Source: Paroedura picta (lineage: Eukaryota > Chordata > Lepidosauria > Squamata > Gekkonidae). Taken from it: 64,000 nt of DNA. The notes under the pieces are model-generated. The model was given only the letters and a program-made list of their open reading frames with translations, was not told the DNA's origin and did not search any database. Both the position numbers and the translations under genes were made by a program. This document shows, piece by piece, positions 22,173 to 32,059 of the stretch (positions are counted from its first letter, which is position 1; the number at the start of each line of letters is the position of its first letter). Location: assembly GCF_049243985.1 (NCBI RefSeq), contig NC_135384.1:15992501-16056500 (forward strand), in the 5' to 3' direction.

Positions 22173-25100
22173 CTAAAAAGAAGGGGAGAAAAGATGAAGA
22201 CACACTGTGGAAATGAACTGGTCAGGGCAACAATGATGGGATTTCTCAAAGAAGCCATCTTCTGTTCGATTTTCCAAGTCACCAGGACTTGAGGATTTGG
22301 GAGTCTCAACTTCTATTATTGTTCTAAATATGGAATGACAAGTCAGGGACCCACAAGGACTCATGGGGACATCTCATTTCCCCTGGGCATCCCCTCTCCA
22401 CAATATTTATTTCTGTACTTACAGCAGTCCCTGTGGCCTCTTCTCTTTCTATGTTTCCTTCTCCCTCCCCACCTACCAATCAAGTTTTATCTCCTCTCTT
22501 TCAGCTCTTTCCCTCCCCCTAGCAGTATCTCCCCTTTTCTTTCCTCTCACCCACTTAACAACTTTTTCCAGTCAATCCAGCTTTCCCTTCTTCTTTATCC
22601 TTTCCCTGCTTTCTTCCTCTTTTCCATCTTTTACCTTTTTAGTCTTTCCTTATTCTCCCCCTACCCTACTACCTTAGTTTTGACAAAAACAAAAGTTTAA
22701 AGTGCTGACCAGTATCACTGCGGTTGTGTAGCAACGCTAAAACGGCCACCAAGTTCTCCCACCAAGTATTTTTTATCTATCCTTCCCCTTCTGATAGAGC
22801 TTTAGCCTCTGTGTGTGCATCTTCAGTTCCATGAAGCATCATGGTGGGAAAGAACAGTTTAGATATCATCTCCCCCAAATTGACCTTTCCTACAGGCTGT
22901 CATTAACTAAGACTGCTTAAAACAGGGGTAGTCAAACTGCGGCCCTCCAGATGTCCATGGACTACAATTCCCGGGCTCCTGGGAATTGTAGTCCATGGAC
23001 ATCTGGAGGGCCGCAGTTTGACTACCCCTGGCTTAAAAGAATCTCAGAAGCATCCCCCCCCCCCCAGGGAATACAAATGTGATTCCCGTCTGATATATCA
23101 CAGTGGCATCATAAATATATTTAGACCTTTGTAGGCCTATTGAATGACCGTAAATAAATATTGAGTTGAATTGAATATATTTAGACCTTTGTAAGCCTCT
23201 TGAAGCCAGTGAGCTAAGAAGGTCATAACTCCGTGAAAGATGAGGACTGTTAGCTGCTTTGGTAATATAGATCCCAGTTCTTCTGCCATAGCAGGGTCTC
23301 AGTATGACCAAGCACTACAGGCAGATGCACTAATTCTAATTTTAGGACTGGGGAGCAGGCAGTTTTGTGGTTTGATGGTCATGCTACTGGGCTGTGAGAG
23401 TAAATGAAACAGCAAGAAAGGTATTATTGGCACCATGAGAACTTACTTTTCATTTCAAGTTGATGACATCTTCTGACAATTCTTATAGGAATCCTACCTA
23501 GGGTTGCCAGCTCTGGGTTGGGAAATACCTTTGGATTTTGAGGTTGGAGCCAGAGTGGGTGGAATTTGAGGAGGGAAGTGGTGTATAATGCTATGACGTC
23601 CACCCTCCAAAGCAGCCATTTTCTCCAGGAGATCTCTGTTGCCTGGAGATAAGGTATAATTCCAAGGGATCCCTCGGTCCCACCTTAGGATTGGCTTCCC
23701 TAACCCCACCAGGTTTTTTAATTAGTAATATTCTACTCTCAAAGTAACCACTGAGTAGCAACTGTGACAGAAGAGATTGCACGGGGAGTGCAGTCCTCAA
23801 CAGAATTACACCTTTCAAATTCCATTGACTCCAGTGGGCTTAGAAGGGTGTCAAGTCTGTTTAGGATTTCTTTGCAAATCAATGGGATTGTACTGGATGA
23901 AACACAGCCATTAAACTCACCTTTTACATTGGCATCTTCTTCTCCTCCTTCTTGGATCTTCAGTTAAAATTTGGGGAAAGAAAATAGGTATACATCATTA
24001 GAATGAAAGAATGAGATACCAATACAAATATAATCTTGATGTTCGTGAAGATGTTATCAAGTTTTTCATCAGCTCTACACCCTTCCTACCCACTTGCCAC
24101 AGTTGAAAGGAAGTTGACTTACCACTGCACACTGTTATGATGATAATCAAGGTTATCAAGAGAAGGAAGCAGCCTCCAGACAAAGGAATCCAGATGTATG
24201 GATTACAAGGGATCTTCAGACCATCAAATGGATCTATGAAGGCAAGAGCAGAGCTGACTGAACATGAAGTCTGAAGCTATTTATTTAGAACTTTTCTCAC
24301 CTTAGCTAACCTTTCTCTAGTTAGGGTCCCAATATCACAAACAACAGTATCTAAAAATCAAAGTGTAAAGAATGGACATAACCCCAACAAATGCAAGAAG
24401 CCCATTCATTGATGTTGGAGTCACTATCAAAAGACAGGCTCAGGAGGGAACGGTGGTGCTTTCCATTTGCTAGGTAGACTGAAAGGAGATAGAAAGAAGA
24501 AACTGATGTCAAGATGCATGAGAGGTCACATAGGGTTGGCTTGAGCTCAATTTCCCTCTTTATTACAGTCCTGTTCCCATGTCGCTTTTGTTCATGCAAG
24601 ACTGAAGAGACCAAGGATATATCGGTGAAAGGAGAAGACTCTTCCCTCTCTAGTGACATTAAAAGATCATTGGAAACCAGTCCTATCACATTCCCCAACC
24701 CCATCCTTAATGTTATCTTGTCTTCCACTGTCATAGAACTTAATCCGTGTATGGAACATTGGAAACAAAGGAGTACAAATGTGACTTCTTGGATGGCAAA
24801 GCATGAGCGGTCAGAGAGGTCTCAATTGTTGCATTACGTGGGTTAGACGCCATGAAGGTTTTCACCTGCACAACTATCCTTGGGAAAGCAGAAGGGATAA
24901 AATTACTCCTTACTTTCTGCATGTGCAAAGCGAACATGAGACATCCCCAGTATATTTTCCATTGTCCATGGTCATGTCACTTTTATTATGGCTGAATTTC
25001 TGTCTTCGGTTTTTAAACTTAAACTGATTGATGTATCCTGACTGTCTCTGTTTATTTTGCTAATCTGCTTTATGCCAATAAAGGTATTGTGTGTGTGTGT

Positions 25101-27394
25101 ATTTTCCATTTGTGCAAAAGAGTGCTTAAAGTATTTCTACTGATACAACGTGCAACCAAATAAAATTATGTGTTTTAAAGTGCATGGTTTCATATGCACA
25201 TACATTAATTTGAAGTTCTATGGGTTGGTTCCAGCCAGCTTTTTAACTCAATCTTGCCCAGAGCCATGGGGAAGGGCGGTATAAAAATCTAAATAAATAC
25301 ATTTCTTGTTTTAACTGCAGTCCTCATTCTACATTAAAACCAGAGTCCAGTAGCCCGTTTAAGACCAACAAAGATTTATTCCTCAGTCTTGCACTCGAAA
25401 GCTCACACCTTGAATAAATCTTTGTTGGTCTTAAAGGTGCCCCTGGACTCTGATTTTATTGTGCTACTTCAGATCAACACGGCTACTCATTTGACTCTTT
25501 CCACATGGCTTTCATCCATGAATAAGAAGAGCTGGTGGGGAAGGGTTGGTATCCTGCTTTTGACTACCTGAAAGGAGTTTCTAAGTGGCTTATAATTACG
25601 TATCCTTCATCTCCCCAGAACAGACTGCCTGAAGGAGTCCCAAAGCAGCTCACAAACAGTTTTTCCTTCCTCTCCCCACAACAGATACCTTGTGAGGTAG
25701 ATGAGACACCTGAGACAGGCCCTGAGACAACTGTGACAGGCCCAAGGTCACCCAGCAGGCCTCACGTATCTCACAGAGGCTCACGATCACCTACCCTTCC
25801 TCTCTCCACAACAACCACCCTGTGAGGTAGGTGGGGCTGAGAGAGCTCTGTGACAACTGTGACTGGCCCAAGGTCACCCAGGGAGTTGCATGTGGAGGAG
25901 GAGTGGGGAATCAAAACTGGCTCTCCATATTAGAGGCCACCGCTCTTAACCACCACACCAAGCTGGCTTTATGATAATCCAAAAGGTTAGTTCCTTTGGG
26001 ACAGTGGTTGCTAACCTTTTCTTTATTAACAGCTACATTTGAATAATGGCGCCCCATACAACTCCCCTCCCCAAAACATATTCCCAAAAGAGCACTAGAA
26101 ATAAAATAGATAAAATAAAAACCTATTTTAGAAAGCCCAAAGCAGATCTTTTCACATTTCTTCCTAGGTCTTCTAGGAGTTTCAGGAATTATAGGAGCTA
26201 ATTGGGAGTGTCTACTGAGCTGCCTATTGGATATCCTTGCGATGGGGTTTTCAGGATGCCTGATATCTTACTCAGAATAGCAAGTAAGCCTATGTGGTAA
26301 TTCAAGATTGCTGAATCCAGCATAGCAAGTAGATAGACAAGGAGTCTTGAATCTTCAGTTATAATTTCTTTAATGAGCAGTATTCTTTAATGTTTCCCAA
26401 TGTTAAACAGTGCTTTGATAAAGCTTTGATATTCCAATTGAAAAACAGTTCAAAAAGCAGCTATGCAAAACTGGCCGATATTCCAAACGCAAGCTTTGCA
26501 TAGCCGCTGTTTGAATTGTTTTTCAATAGCCTTTGTTTGGCTGCTGAAATATTCTGGAAGAAGAAGAGTTGGTTCTTACATGGTTCTTATATGGTTCTCA
26601 CTTTGCTCTACCCAAAGGAGTCTCAAAGCAGCTTACAGTCACCTTCCCTTCACTCTCCCCGCAACAGACACCCTGTAAGGCTGAGGCTGAGAAAGCCCTG
26701 AGATTACTGCTTGGTCAGAACAGCTTTATCAGTGCTGTGGCAAGCCCAAGGTCACCCAGCTGGCTGCACGTGGGGGAGCGCGGAATCAAATCCAGATTAC
26801 CAGATCAGAAGTCCACACTTCTAACCACTATACCAAGCTGGCACTCTACTAGAATTGAATAGCCTATTCTGTATTTTTCAGTGGGTCACACCCTTCTGTT
26901 CCTGTAACTGATATCTTACTCAAGTATTTTTTTTCTTCTGCTTAAAACCTCCTAAAGCAGATGTTCTCAACCTGGGGGTCGGGACCCCTTTGGGGATTGA
27001 ACGACCCTTTCACAGAGGTCACGGCACAGCGAGCAGCTTGGCCAGGAGGGTGCTGCCACTGTTGCCGCTCCTTCTGAAGGCGCCCACCAATTTATATACA
27101 ATTTATAACTAATTTATATACAATCATGAACAATGGATCTTCACACCATTGGTCAGTTTCGGTCTAATTTCTGTGAAAGAACATTGGCATTATCTTATGG
27201 TTGGGGGTCACCACAATATGAGGAACTGTATTAAAGGGTCGCAACATTAGGAAGGTTGATCAGAATTGTGACCACCCCTGCTTATGTGTTATATGTAACT
27301 TTTGTTGATGTTAATTGGGGTTTTTATGGGGATTTTATTGTGTTTTTTAACTATTTATGTTGTAAATCGTCTTATTTGGATGGTCTAAAAATTA

Positions 27395-27463
<69 letters not shown>

Positions 27464-30400
27464 CACTGTCCTAAAGGTTTGAATAAAAATACTAAAAACT
27501 GCTAATGAGTTTAGGGGATTTATGCTGCCTTCCCAAAGTCCTGCTTGAGGTGACTTAAATTTAAAAGGTACCAAATAATCATTTCTTTTTTAAAATCCAC
27601 TATCAATATAAAAACAGAACAAACTGTTATAAATAAACCATTTGAGAAACTCCACCTACTACACCAGCATAAAATGTCCACGGTTATACCCCAATCACGC
27701 ATGTTCACCTGTCACTTTACAGCCTATTAAGAAGATAATAACATTGTGGCCCAGGATTGCCCAGGCTAATCTAACGTCATTTGATCTCAGAAGCTAAGCA
27801 GGGTTGACCCTGGTTAGTATTAGAATGGGAGACCACCAAGGAATACCAGGATGGCTATATACTGAAGGAAATGACAAACCTATGTCATTAGAAGGCAAGG
27901 TATTGCGGCTAAAGCTCATTTACTTTGGACACATCATGCGATCAAACTCGCTAGAAAAATCATTAATGCTCGGCATGGTCAGCGGCAAAAGGAAACGTGG
28001 TCACCAAAGGATCCACTGGCTCGACACGATCAAAGCCTACACAGGGATGACCATGAACCAACTAAAAGAAGCGGTCATTGACAGAGACGCATGGAGGAAA
28101 CTTTCCTATAGAATCAATGTGAGCCGGACACGACTGGACGGATGACATCATCATCATCAATGACAAGCCTCTGCTGTAGTTTTTTTTTTTTTTACTTGAA
28201 AACACTATAGGGCTGCCAGGTCAGCTGTGACTTGACTGCACTTTATAGACACATAGAGTTGTAGTCGAGGACTCAGCGCCATTTTTAACCCTAGAAGTTT
28301 AGATTTGTGGAGGTTCCCTTATTATCTCATTCAGTTCTGACTGACCCCAATATGGAAATACACATATTAAAAAACACACACATTAGCTCTGCTGGATCAT
28401 ACCAGTGGCCTCTCTAATCCACCAACCTATCTACACTTGTGGCCATAATTACATCCACTGGCAGCAAATTCTACAATTTAATTACTTGTCAAGTTTTTAA
28501 AAAGTGGTTCATCTTGTCTGCACAACAACATCATTGGGTGTCCCTGACCAATTGTAATTTTGCAGGAAGGTGGGGTTGCGTTCTCACATTGGCCTATTAT
28601 GCACGGCCGCTGAAACGGAGGTATGGAGAATGCAGAAGAGGAAGAAGTGAATCAAACCGCTTACACACGGGATGGAACGCAATGGTGGCAAAGCCCAGAG
28701 TATCCAATTATGCACGCGGCTACTCCGGAGCCGCTTCTGGTTGCGCCCTGGTCCCGGGAAGCTCCACTTTCTTCCGCATCTTGCTAATGCGGCTTTTTCG
28801 GTGGCATACATTGACTCTGCGCCCGGTTGCCACCTGCAGCGTGCATAATTGGTGATTTTAGCTGCCGCCATTCCACCCTGAATGCAGACCTTCCACTCCA
28901 TGCATAATGGGCCATCATCCTACCTTCTTGCACCCCCCCCCCACACACACACACACACATACGGTGAAACCTTTCCACTGTGGCCACATCACCAATGGGA
29001 TGCATTTCGGCGGCACAGCTGGTCTGCTGCTCTCTGTGTCCCCATGGGGATATGCAGAATGACAAAAAAAAAACCCACAAACATTTTTCCCTGTACCGTC
29101 ATGAGTGGGGCATTTTTGGTCCCCTCCTAGCGACTGTAGCTTATGTGCATGGGACTGGCCCGGCCTGGCTGCCGATGGCAGCTGTGGCAAAAATTAGAAT
29201 GCTGAAAAATCAGTGTTCCCTTGCTGTGGGCCATCTGAGGGCCTAAGGCAGGCCAGGGCTGGGAGGAGTCTGGCCCAGCACCAAAGTCATTCATAAGCAG
29301 TGATTAGCCCCATTGCCATGCAAGCACTGGCCCAGCCTTTCCTCCCTGTGCATAATCGGTCCCTGAGTTTAATGTCATGGGAGAAGGAGAGAAAGCTCCC
29401 CATTTCTTCTACCCCAATCATACTTTTATTTATTTTAGATTTATATACCGCCCTTCCATACAGCTCTGGACCTCTATGGCCCATTATGCACGGAGTGGAA
29501 GGTCTGCATTCGGGGTGGAATGGCGGCAGTTAAAATCACCAATTATGCACGCTGCAGGCAGCAACTGGGCACAGAGTCAACGTATGCCGCCAAAAAAGCT
29601 GCGTTAGCAAGATCTGGAAGAAAGTAGAGCTTCCCAGGACCAGGGCGCAACCATAAGCGGCACTGGAGTAGCCGCATGCATAATCGGATATTCTGGGTTT
29701 TGCCGCCGTTGTGTTCCATCCCGTGCATAAGTGGTTTCCTTCACTTCTTCCTCCTCCGCATTCTCCATTCCGCCGTTTCAGCGGCCGTGCATAATAGGCA
29801 TTTGACATCTCCCTTCAGCCTTTTTTCTTTCTGAACTGAAAAGTTCCAGACTCTCTACCATTTCCTCATAAGAAATATGAGCCAACAACTTAATCAACTT
29901 GTTTTTTCTCTTCTGTATTATCTCCAAAACTTTCTCCAGACCTGCAGCATCCTTTCAGAGATGTGGTGGTCACACACACAAAGGCAAGAAGATACTGAAA
30001 CACCACAGATCAATTTATCCCCATACAGTAGAAGAAGGAATGGGATATAACCCCCCCAAAACTACACCTTTGGGATCAATTATAAATGCATATACATAGG
30101 AGATGAAGGGATGCATTCACATACCTGCAATTTTGTCATCTGAAAGTTCATTGCATTCATTGGTGATGTCCTGATGGTTGGGGTGTGGGGTGTCTGGAGC
30201 ATGTCGTTGGGTTGTGGGAGCTGGGGTGGTTCTCACTGTAAATAAAATCAATTAGCAGATTTCATGGGCATTGCAAGATACGAAGAAAAAATAATGTTCT
30301 TAAGCCCTTGTCTTTATTTACTCATTGTATTCTTATATTTACATGTCACCAAAGGCTTACATAAGTTAAAATACAGCATGATATAACATAAAATTCTTTA

Positions 30401-30867
30401 TTTATAACCCTCTTTTATTGTGAAGACTCAAGGTGGATTACGCAGTGTAAACACACTTCAGTAGAAGATCAAGTGAGAATTTTTTGCATCTCCTACACTG
30501 GCTAGTACAGGTTCTTGAATGAGCTTACCCGGTAAGAAGACTGGGAGGCCTGAACTGAAGTATAAAATTTGATTGTAAAGAACAATGCAGTTATAAATGC
30601 CCTCATCCTTATTCGTGAAATTTTGCACTTTCAGTTTGTAAGTGTTGCCACTTTTTGCGACCTCATAGCCTGGGATTTTTTTGGCTAGTTGTGACCTTGA
30701 ATTAACATATAAGATGAAGCGAGGATGGTAGGCATTGTTCTGACGGATCCAATACACCCCATAGTCTTGATAGTTTGTTTCGCAATCCAGCTCTACCAAG
30801 TCATTGTTGGCGTTGGGTTTTCTAATCATCTTAATCTTCATAGTATCAATTTGGGAGTTGCAGAAGC
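22130..30867 (-). CDS. CD8A: CD8 alpha chain (exons 2-6; signal exon not located)
   Basis: T-cell surface co-receptor that binds MHC class I and brings the kinase Lck to the T-cell receptor. Exons on the minus strand: 30867-30529 (Ig V), 30235-30125 (hinge), 24233-24123 (transmembrane), 23957-23921 (basic cytoplasmic) and 22172-22130 (end). All introns are GT-AG and the frame is open for 213 residues. The Ig domain has ELDC, YWIRQ and IYNC and ends YFSSGLPVFLP, matching the CD8A signature YFS..VPVFLP. The hinge is rich in Thr and Pro (TTPAPTTQ). The membrane exon reads CNPYIWIPLSGGC. The tail has six Arg, then CQCKRP, the C-x-C-x-R-P form that clasps Lck through zinc. The order, phases and motifs identify CD8A rather than CD8B. 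The signal-peptide exon should lie at higher coordinates (between 31 and 46 kb), but I could not place it. Confidence 0.9.
22173..22914. other. CD8A last intron, part; pyrimidine-rich tract 22420-22680
   Basis: A long C/T-rich strand bias (TTCTCTTTC, CCCTCC) gives open frames by composition only. No feature beyond that was seen. Confidence 0.5.
22923..23030. mobile_element. Palindromic hAT MITE, copy 3 of 6, internally shortened, in CD8A intron
   Basis: Perfect 8-base target duplication GCTTAAAA at 22915-22922 and 23031-23038. It lacks the central stem found in the other copies, leaving a 108-bp perfect hairpin. Confidence 0.95.
23502..23697. repeat. GGTTGCCAG interspersed element
   Basis: Starts AGGGTTGCCAGCTCTGGG and carries CAGCCATTTTCTCCAGGAG and CTGTTGCCTGGAGATAAG. 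Its end GGGATCC and CCCTAACCC is diffuse. Same family as 38640, 45428 and 54241. Confidence 0.65.
23921..23957 (-). CDS. CD8A: CD8A cytoplasmic exon, 37 bases
   Basis: Encodes DPRRRRRRCQCK plus two bases of the next codon. The donor is GTGAGT. The acceptor TTAACTGAAG has a weak pyrimidine tract. It carries the whole Lck-binding C-x-C motif. Confidence 0.85.
24123..24233 (-). CDS. CD8A: CD8A transmembrane exon
   Basis: 111 bases, phase 1 at both ends. Encodes FDGLKIPCNPYIWIPLSGG, then a Leu/Ile helix ending TVCS. The C..YIW.PL pattern matches human CDIYIWAPLAG. Confidence 0.9.
24240..25244. other. CD8A intron between hinge and membrane exons, unrecognised part
   Basis: Frames of 110 and 127 codons overlap here on opposite strands without any family motif. 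A short TG repeat lies at 25089-25102. Confidence 0.5.
25245..25312 (+). mobile_element. L2 LINE 3' tail
   Basis: TTGCCCAGAGCCATGGGGAA, then GGGCGGTATAAAAATCTAAA. Only the last bases of the element remain. Confidence 0.6.
25340..25492 (+). repeat. Fold-back interspersed repeat
   Basis: Arms of about 40 bases, 25340-25380 (CCAGAGTCCAG to AAAGATTTATT) and 25412-25452, are inverted copies of each other. The sequence then ends CAGATCAACACGGCTACTC. The same structure recurs at 33573-33685. Confidence 0.7.
25530..25967 (-). mobile_element. Two overlapping MIR/CORE-like SINEs
   Basis: The minus strand has a complete head (AGCTTGGTGTGGTGGTTAAG), the core GGTGACCTTGGGCC and CCTACCTCACAGGGTG. The core and tail then repeat, so one copy sits next to, or inserted in, another. 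Confidence 0.75.
25970..26436. other. No recognised feature
   Basis: Intronic DNA without a clear repeat. Confidence 0.45.
26437..26526. repeat. Short inverted repeat (hairpin)
   Basis: Arms 26437-26470 and 26494-26526 pair over about 33 bases with three mismatches (ATTGAAAAACA and TGTTTTTCAAT at the ends) around a loop of about 23 bases. The family is unknown. Confidence 0.75.
26557..26851 (-). mobile_element. MIR/CORE-like SINE, full length
   Basis: The minus strand starts GCCAGCTTGGTATAGTGGTT (box A region), followed by GATTTGATTCC (box B), the core GGTGACCTTGGGCTTGCC and a tail with GAACCAACTCTTCTTCTT. Confidence 0.85.
26958..27268 (+). mobile_element. SPIN-like non-autonomous hAT element
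   Basis: Contains TTCTCAACCTGGGGGTCGGG, ACCCCTTTGGGGATTGAACG, CCCTTTCACAGAGGTC, GGGGGTCACCACAATATGAG, GAACTGTATTAAAGGGTCGC and CATTAGGAAGGTTGA in the order of the SPIN family known from several tetrapods. The termini are eroded, and the middle (GTGCTGCCACTGTTGCC) is unusual. Confidence 0.8.
27285..27400 (+). mobile_element. L2-like LINE 3' tail
   Basis: TTTTATGGGGATTTTATTG, then TTGTAAATCGTCTTATTTGG, leading into an AAT repeat, as in L2-clade termini. Confidence 0.5.
27396..27462. repeat. AAT microsatellite, about 22 units
   Basis: Uninterrupted AAT repeats at the 3' end of the LINE tail, the likely seed of the array. Confidence 0.95.
27745..28255 (+). mobile_element. 5S-Sauria SINE split by a BovB insertion
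   Basis: The head (GATCTCAGAAGCTAAGCAGG, TTAGTATTAGAATGGGAGAC, CCAAGGAATACCAGG) occupies 27745-27881. The SINE tail (GGTCAGCTGTGACTTGACTG and GCACTTTATAGACACA) resumes at 28171. The break coincides with the BovB piece. Confidence 0.85.
27882..28158 (+). mobile_element. BovB (RTE) LINE 3' fragment inserted in the 5S SINE
   Basis: Encodes the end of ORF2: LIYFGHIMRSNSLEKSLMLG, GKRKRGHQRIHWLDTIK and SRTRLDG, then a stop and a CATCATCAT tail. The flanks AATGACAAACCT (27870-27881) and AATGACAAGCCT (28159-28170) form a 12-base target duplication with one mismatch. Confidence 0.9.
28256..28590. other. No recognised feature
   Basis: Intronic DNA. No coding motif. Confidence 0.45.
28591..28913 (-). 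mobile_element. GCATAAT element, copy 2 (323 bp, inverted relative to copy 1)
   Basis: Ends GGCCTATTATGCACGG and TGCATAATGGGCC. Same length as copy 1. The internal landmarks GGGAAGCTCCACTTTCTTCC and TTGACTCTGCGCCCGGTTGC are shared. Four of the five ATTATGCACG motifs survive. Confidence 0.8.
28933..28960. repeat. C-run and CA microsatellite
   Basis: About ten C then about ten CA units. Confidence 0.9.
28961..29419. other. Unclassified stretch between GCATAAT copies
   Basis: Moderately GC-rich. Contains GTGCATAATCGGT at 29348, so part of it may be a further diverged GCATAAT copy. No gene seen. Confidence 0.4.
29420..29465 (-). mobile_element. L2 LINE 3' tail fragment
   Basis: TTTATTTATTTTAGATTTAT, then ATACCGCCCTTCC, is the reverse complement of an L2 terminus. 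It abuts GCATAAT copy 3. Confidence 0.55.
29478..29799 (+). mobile_element. GCATAAT element, copy 3 (322 bp)
   Basis: Ends GGCCCATTATGCACGG and CCGTGCATAATAGGC. Collinear with copy 1, with the same five motif positions. Confidence 0.8.
30125..30235 (-). CDS. CD8A: CD8A hinge (stalk) exon
   Basis: 111 bases, phase 1 at both ends. Encodes RTTPAPTTQRHAPDTPHPN and continues with a single Cys in NECNEL. The Thr/Pro richness indicates an O-glycosylated stalk, and the Cys is suited to the dimer disulphide. Confidence 0.88.
30529..30867 (-). CDS. CD8A: CD8A immunoglobulin V exon
   Basis: 339 bases, phase 1 at both ends. Acceptor TCTCCCCAG, donor GTAAGC. B-strand Cys in VELDC, Trp in YWIRQ, F-strand Cys in IYNC, and the G strand YFSSGLPVFLP. 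One N-glycosylation site, NFT. Confidence 0.92.
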
Positions 30868-31099
30868 CTGGGGAGAGAAGAGACATCAAAAGAGTTTATT
30901 TTACAGATTGCTATCAAAGTCTGGTTCCAGCTCGTCTTTTCCCAATTTCCATTCTCACTACAGATCCTATCACACATGTTGTTGTTTTTTTGTATATTTT
31001 GGACCCAGGATCCCCCATATACCCTTTTTGGATAGTCAAAGTTTCCTTTCACTCTTCACCGACAGAAAAGCTGGGAAGACCCATCTCAAAAGACACAAA

Positions 31100-31316
31100 G
31101 GCCCATTATGCACGGGCCATAAGGCCCGCATAAGGCCAGCGCTTCGGTTAAAATCACAGAGAACGCACACTGCCGCCACGAGTGCAGGCGCCTCCCGAGT
31201 GCAGCTGCAGAAGACCCGCATTAAGCGAACGCAGAATCTTCTGGAGCTTCCCGGGTAAGCCAGGGCTGCAGCGGCCCAGCGCTGTGCATAATCGGCAGCG
31301 CCGGGCTTGTCGGGTC
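31100..31316 (+). mobile_element. GCATAAT element, diverged partial copy 4
   Basis: Starts GGCCCATTATGCACGG and contains GGAGCTTCCCGG and GTGCATAATCGGC, but the middle differs from copies 1-3. Probably a related subfamily. Confidence 0.55.
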
Positions 31317-31786
31317 AGTCTTAGGAAACAAACTGGGGAGTGAATCTCCTTTCGCTACAGTAGCCAGGCCTGCAACCTGGGGCAGCTACAGTAGCCAGGC
31401 CTGCAACCTGGGGCACCCTTTGCCCCGAAGAATGGCTTGCAAGGGGTGGAAGAAGGTTGGGGGTCAAAAAATCTGAAGTAAGTTTCTGTTTTGAAATACG
31501 TTTGTCTTGGGAGCGAATTAATGGGACAAAGTGTAAAAAAAATGCACTATTAAAAAACATAGAAATAACACAAATTGAACGCCTCCTGAGACATGATAGG
31601 AGAAAAAATATGCAGAAGAAAAGTTTATTCTGGCAGACATTCATTAGGAAAGTGGAGTCAAATGCTGAATTTAAAAATAATTTACAGGGAAACAGGAGGG
31701 AACTATCAGTGCAGAAAAGGCCATTGGTTAGTCTATCTAGTCCAACAACTGTGATAGGTATGTTAGTTTGTACCATGGCAATTAAG
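31317..31786. other. No gene; short direct repeat at 31365-31414
   Basis: GCTACAGTAGCCAGGCCTGC is present twice in succession. Otherwise unrecognised. Confidence 0.5.
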
Positions 31787-32057
31787 AAGAAGAAGAGTTC
31801 GTTCTTATATGCCACTTTTCTCTACCCGGAGGAGTCTCAAAGCGGCTTACAGTCGCCTTCCCATTCCTTTCCCCACAACAGACACCCTGTGAGGGAGGTG
31901 AGGCTGAGAGAGCCCTGATATTCTTGCTCGGTCAGAACAGCTTTATGAGTGCCATGGTGAGCCCAAGGTCACTCAGCTGGCTGCATGTGGAGAGTGCAGA
32001 ATCAAACCCGGCTCACCAGATCAGAAGTCCGCACTCCTAACCACTACACCAAGCTGG
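31787..32057 (-). mobile_element. MIR/CORE-like SINE, full length
   Basis: The minus strand starts CCAGCTTGGTGTAGTGGTTA, then GGTTTGATTC, GTGACCTTGGGCTC and AAAGTGGCATATAAGAACG. A second short CCAAGCTGGCTG follows at 32068. Confidence 0.85.
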
Positions 32058-32059
32058 CT

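Noticed and set aside
24351-24846. 127- and 110-codon frames in the CD8A intron
   Set aside because: Opposite-strand shadows of each other, no motif, and spliced out between two certain CD8A exons.
27745-27881. 5S rRNA gene
   Set aside because: The 5S-like part runs into a SINE body, is diverged and recurs at 11268, 57530 and 59405. It is a SINE head.
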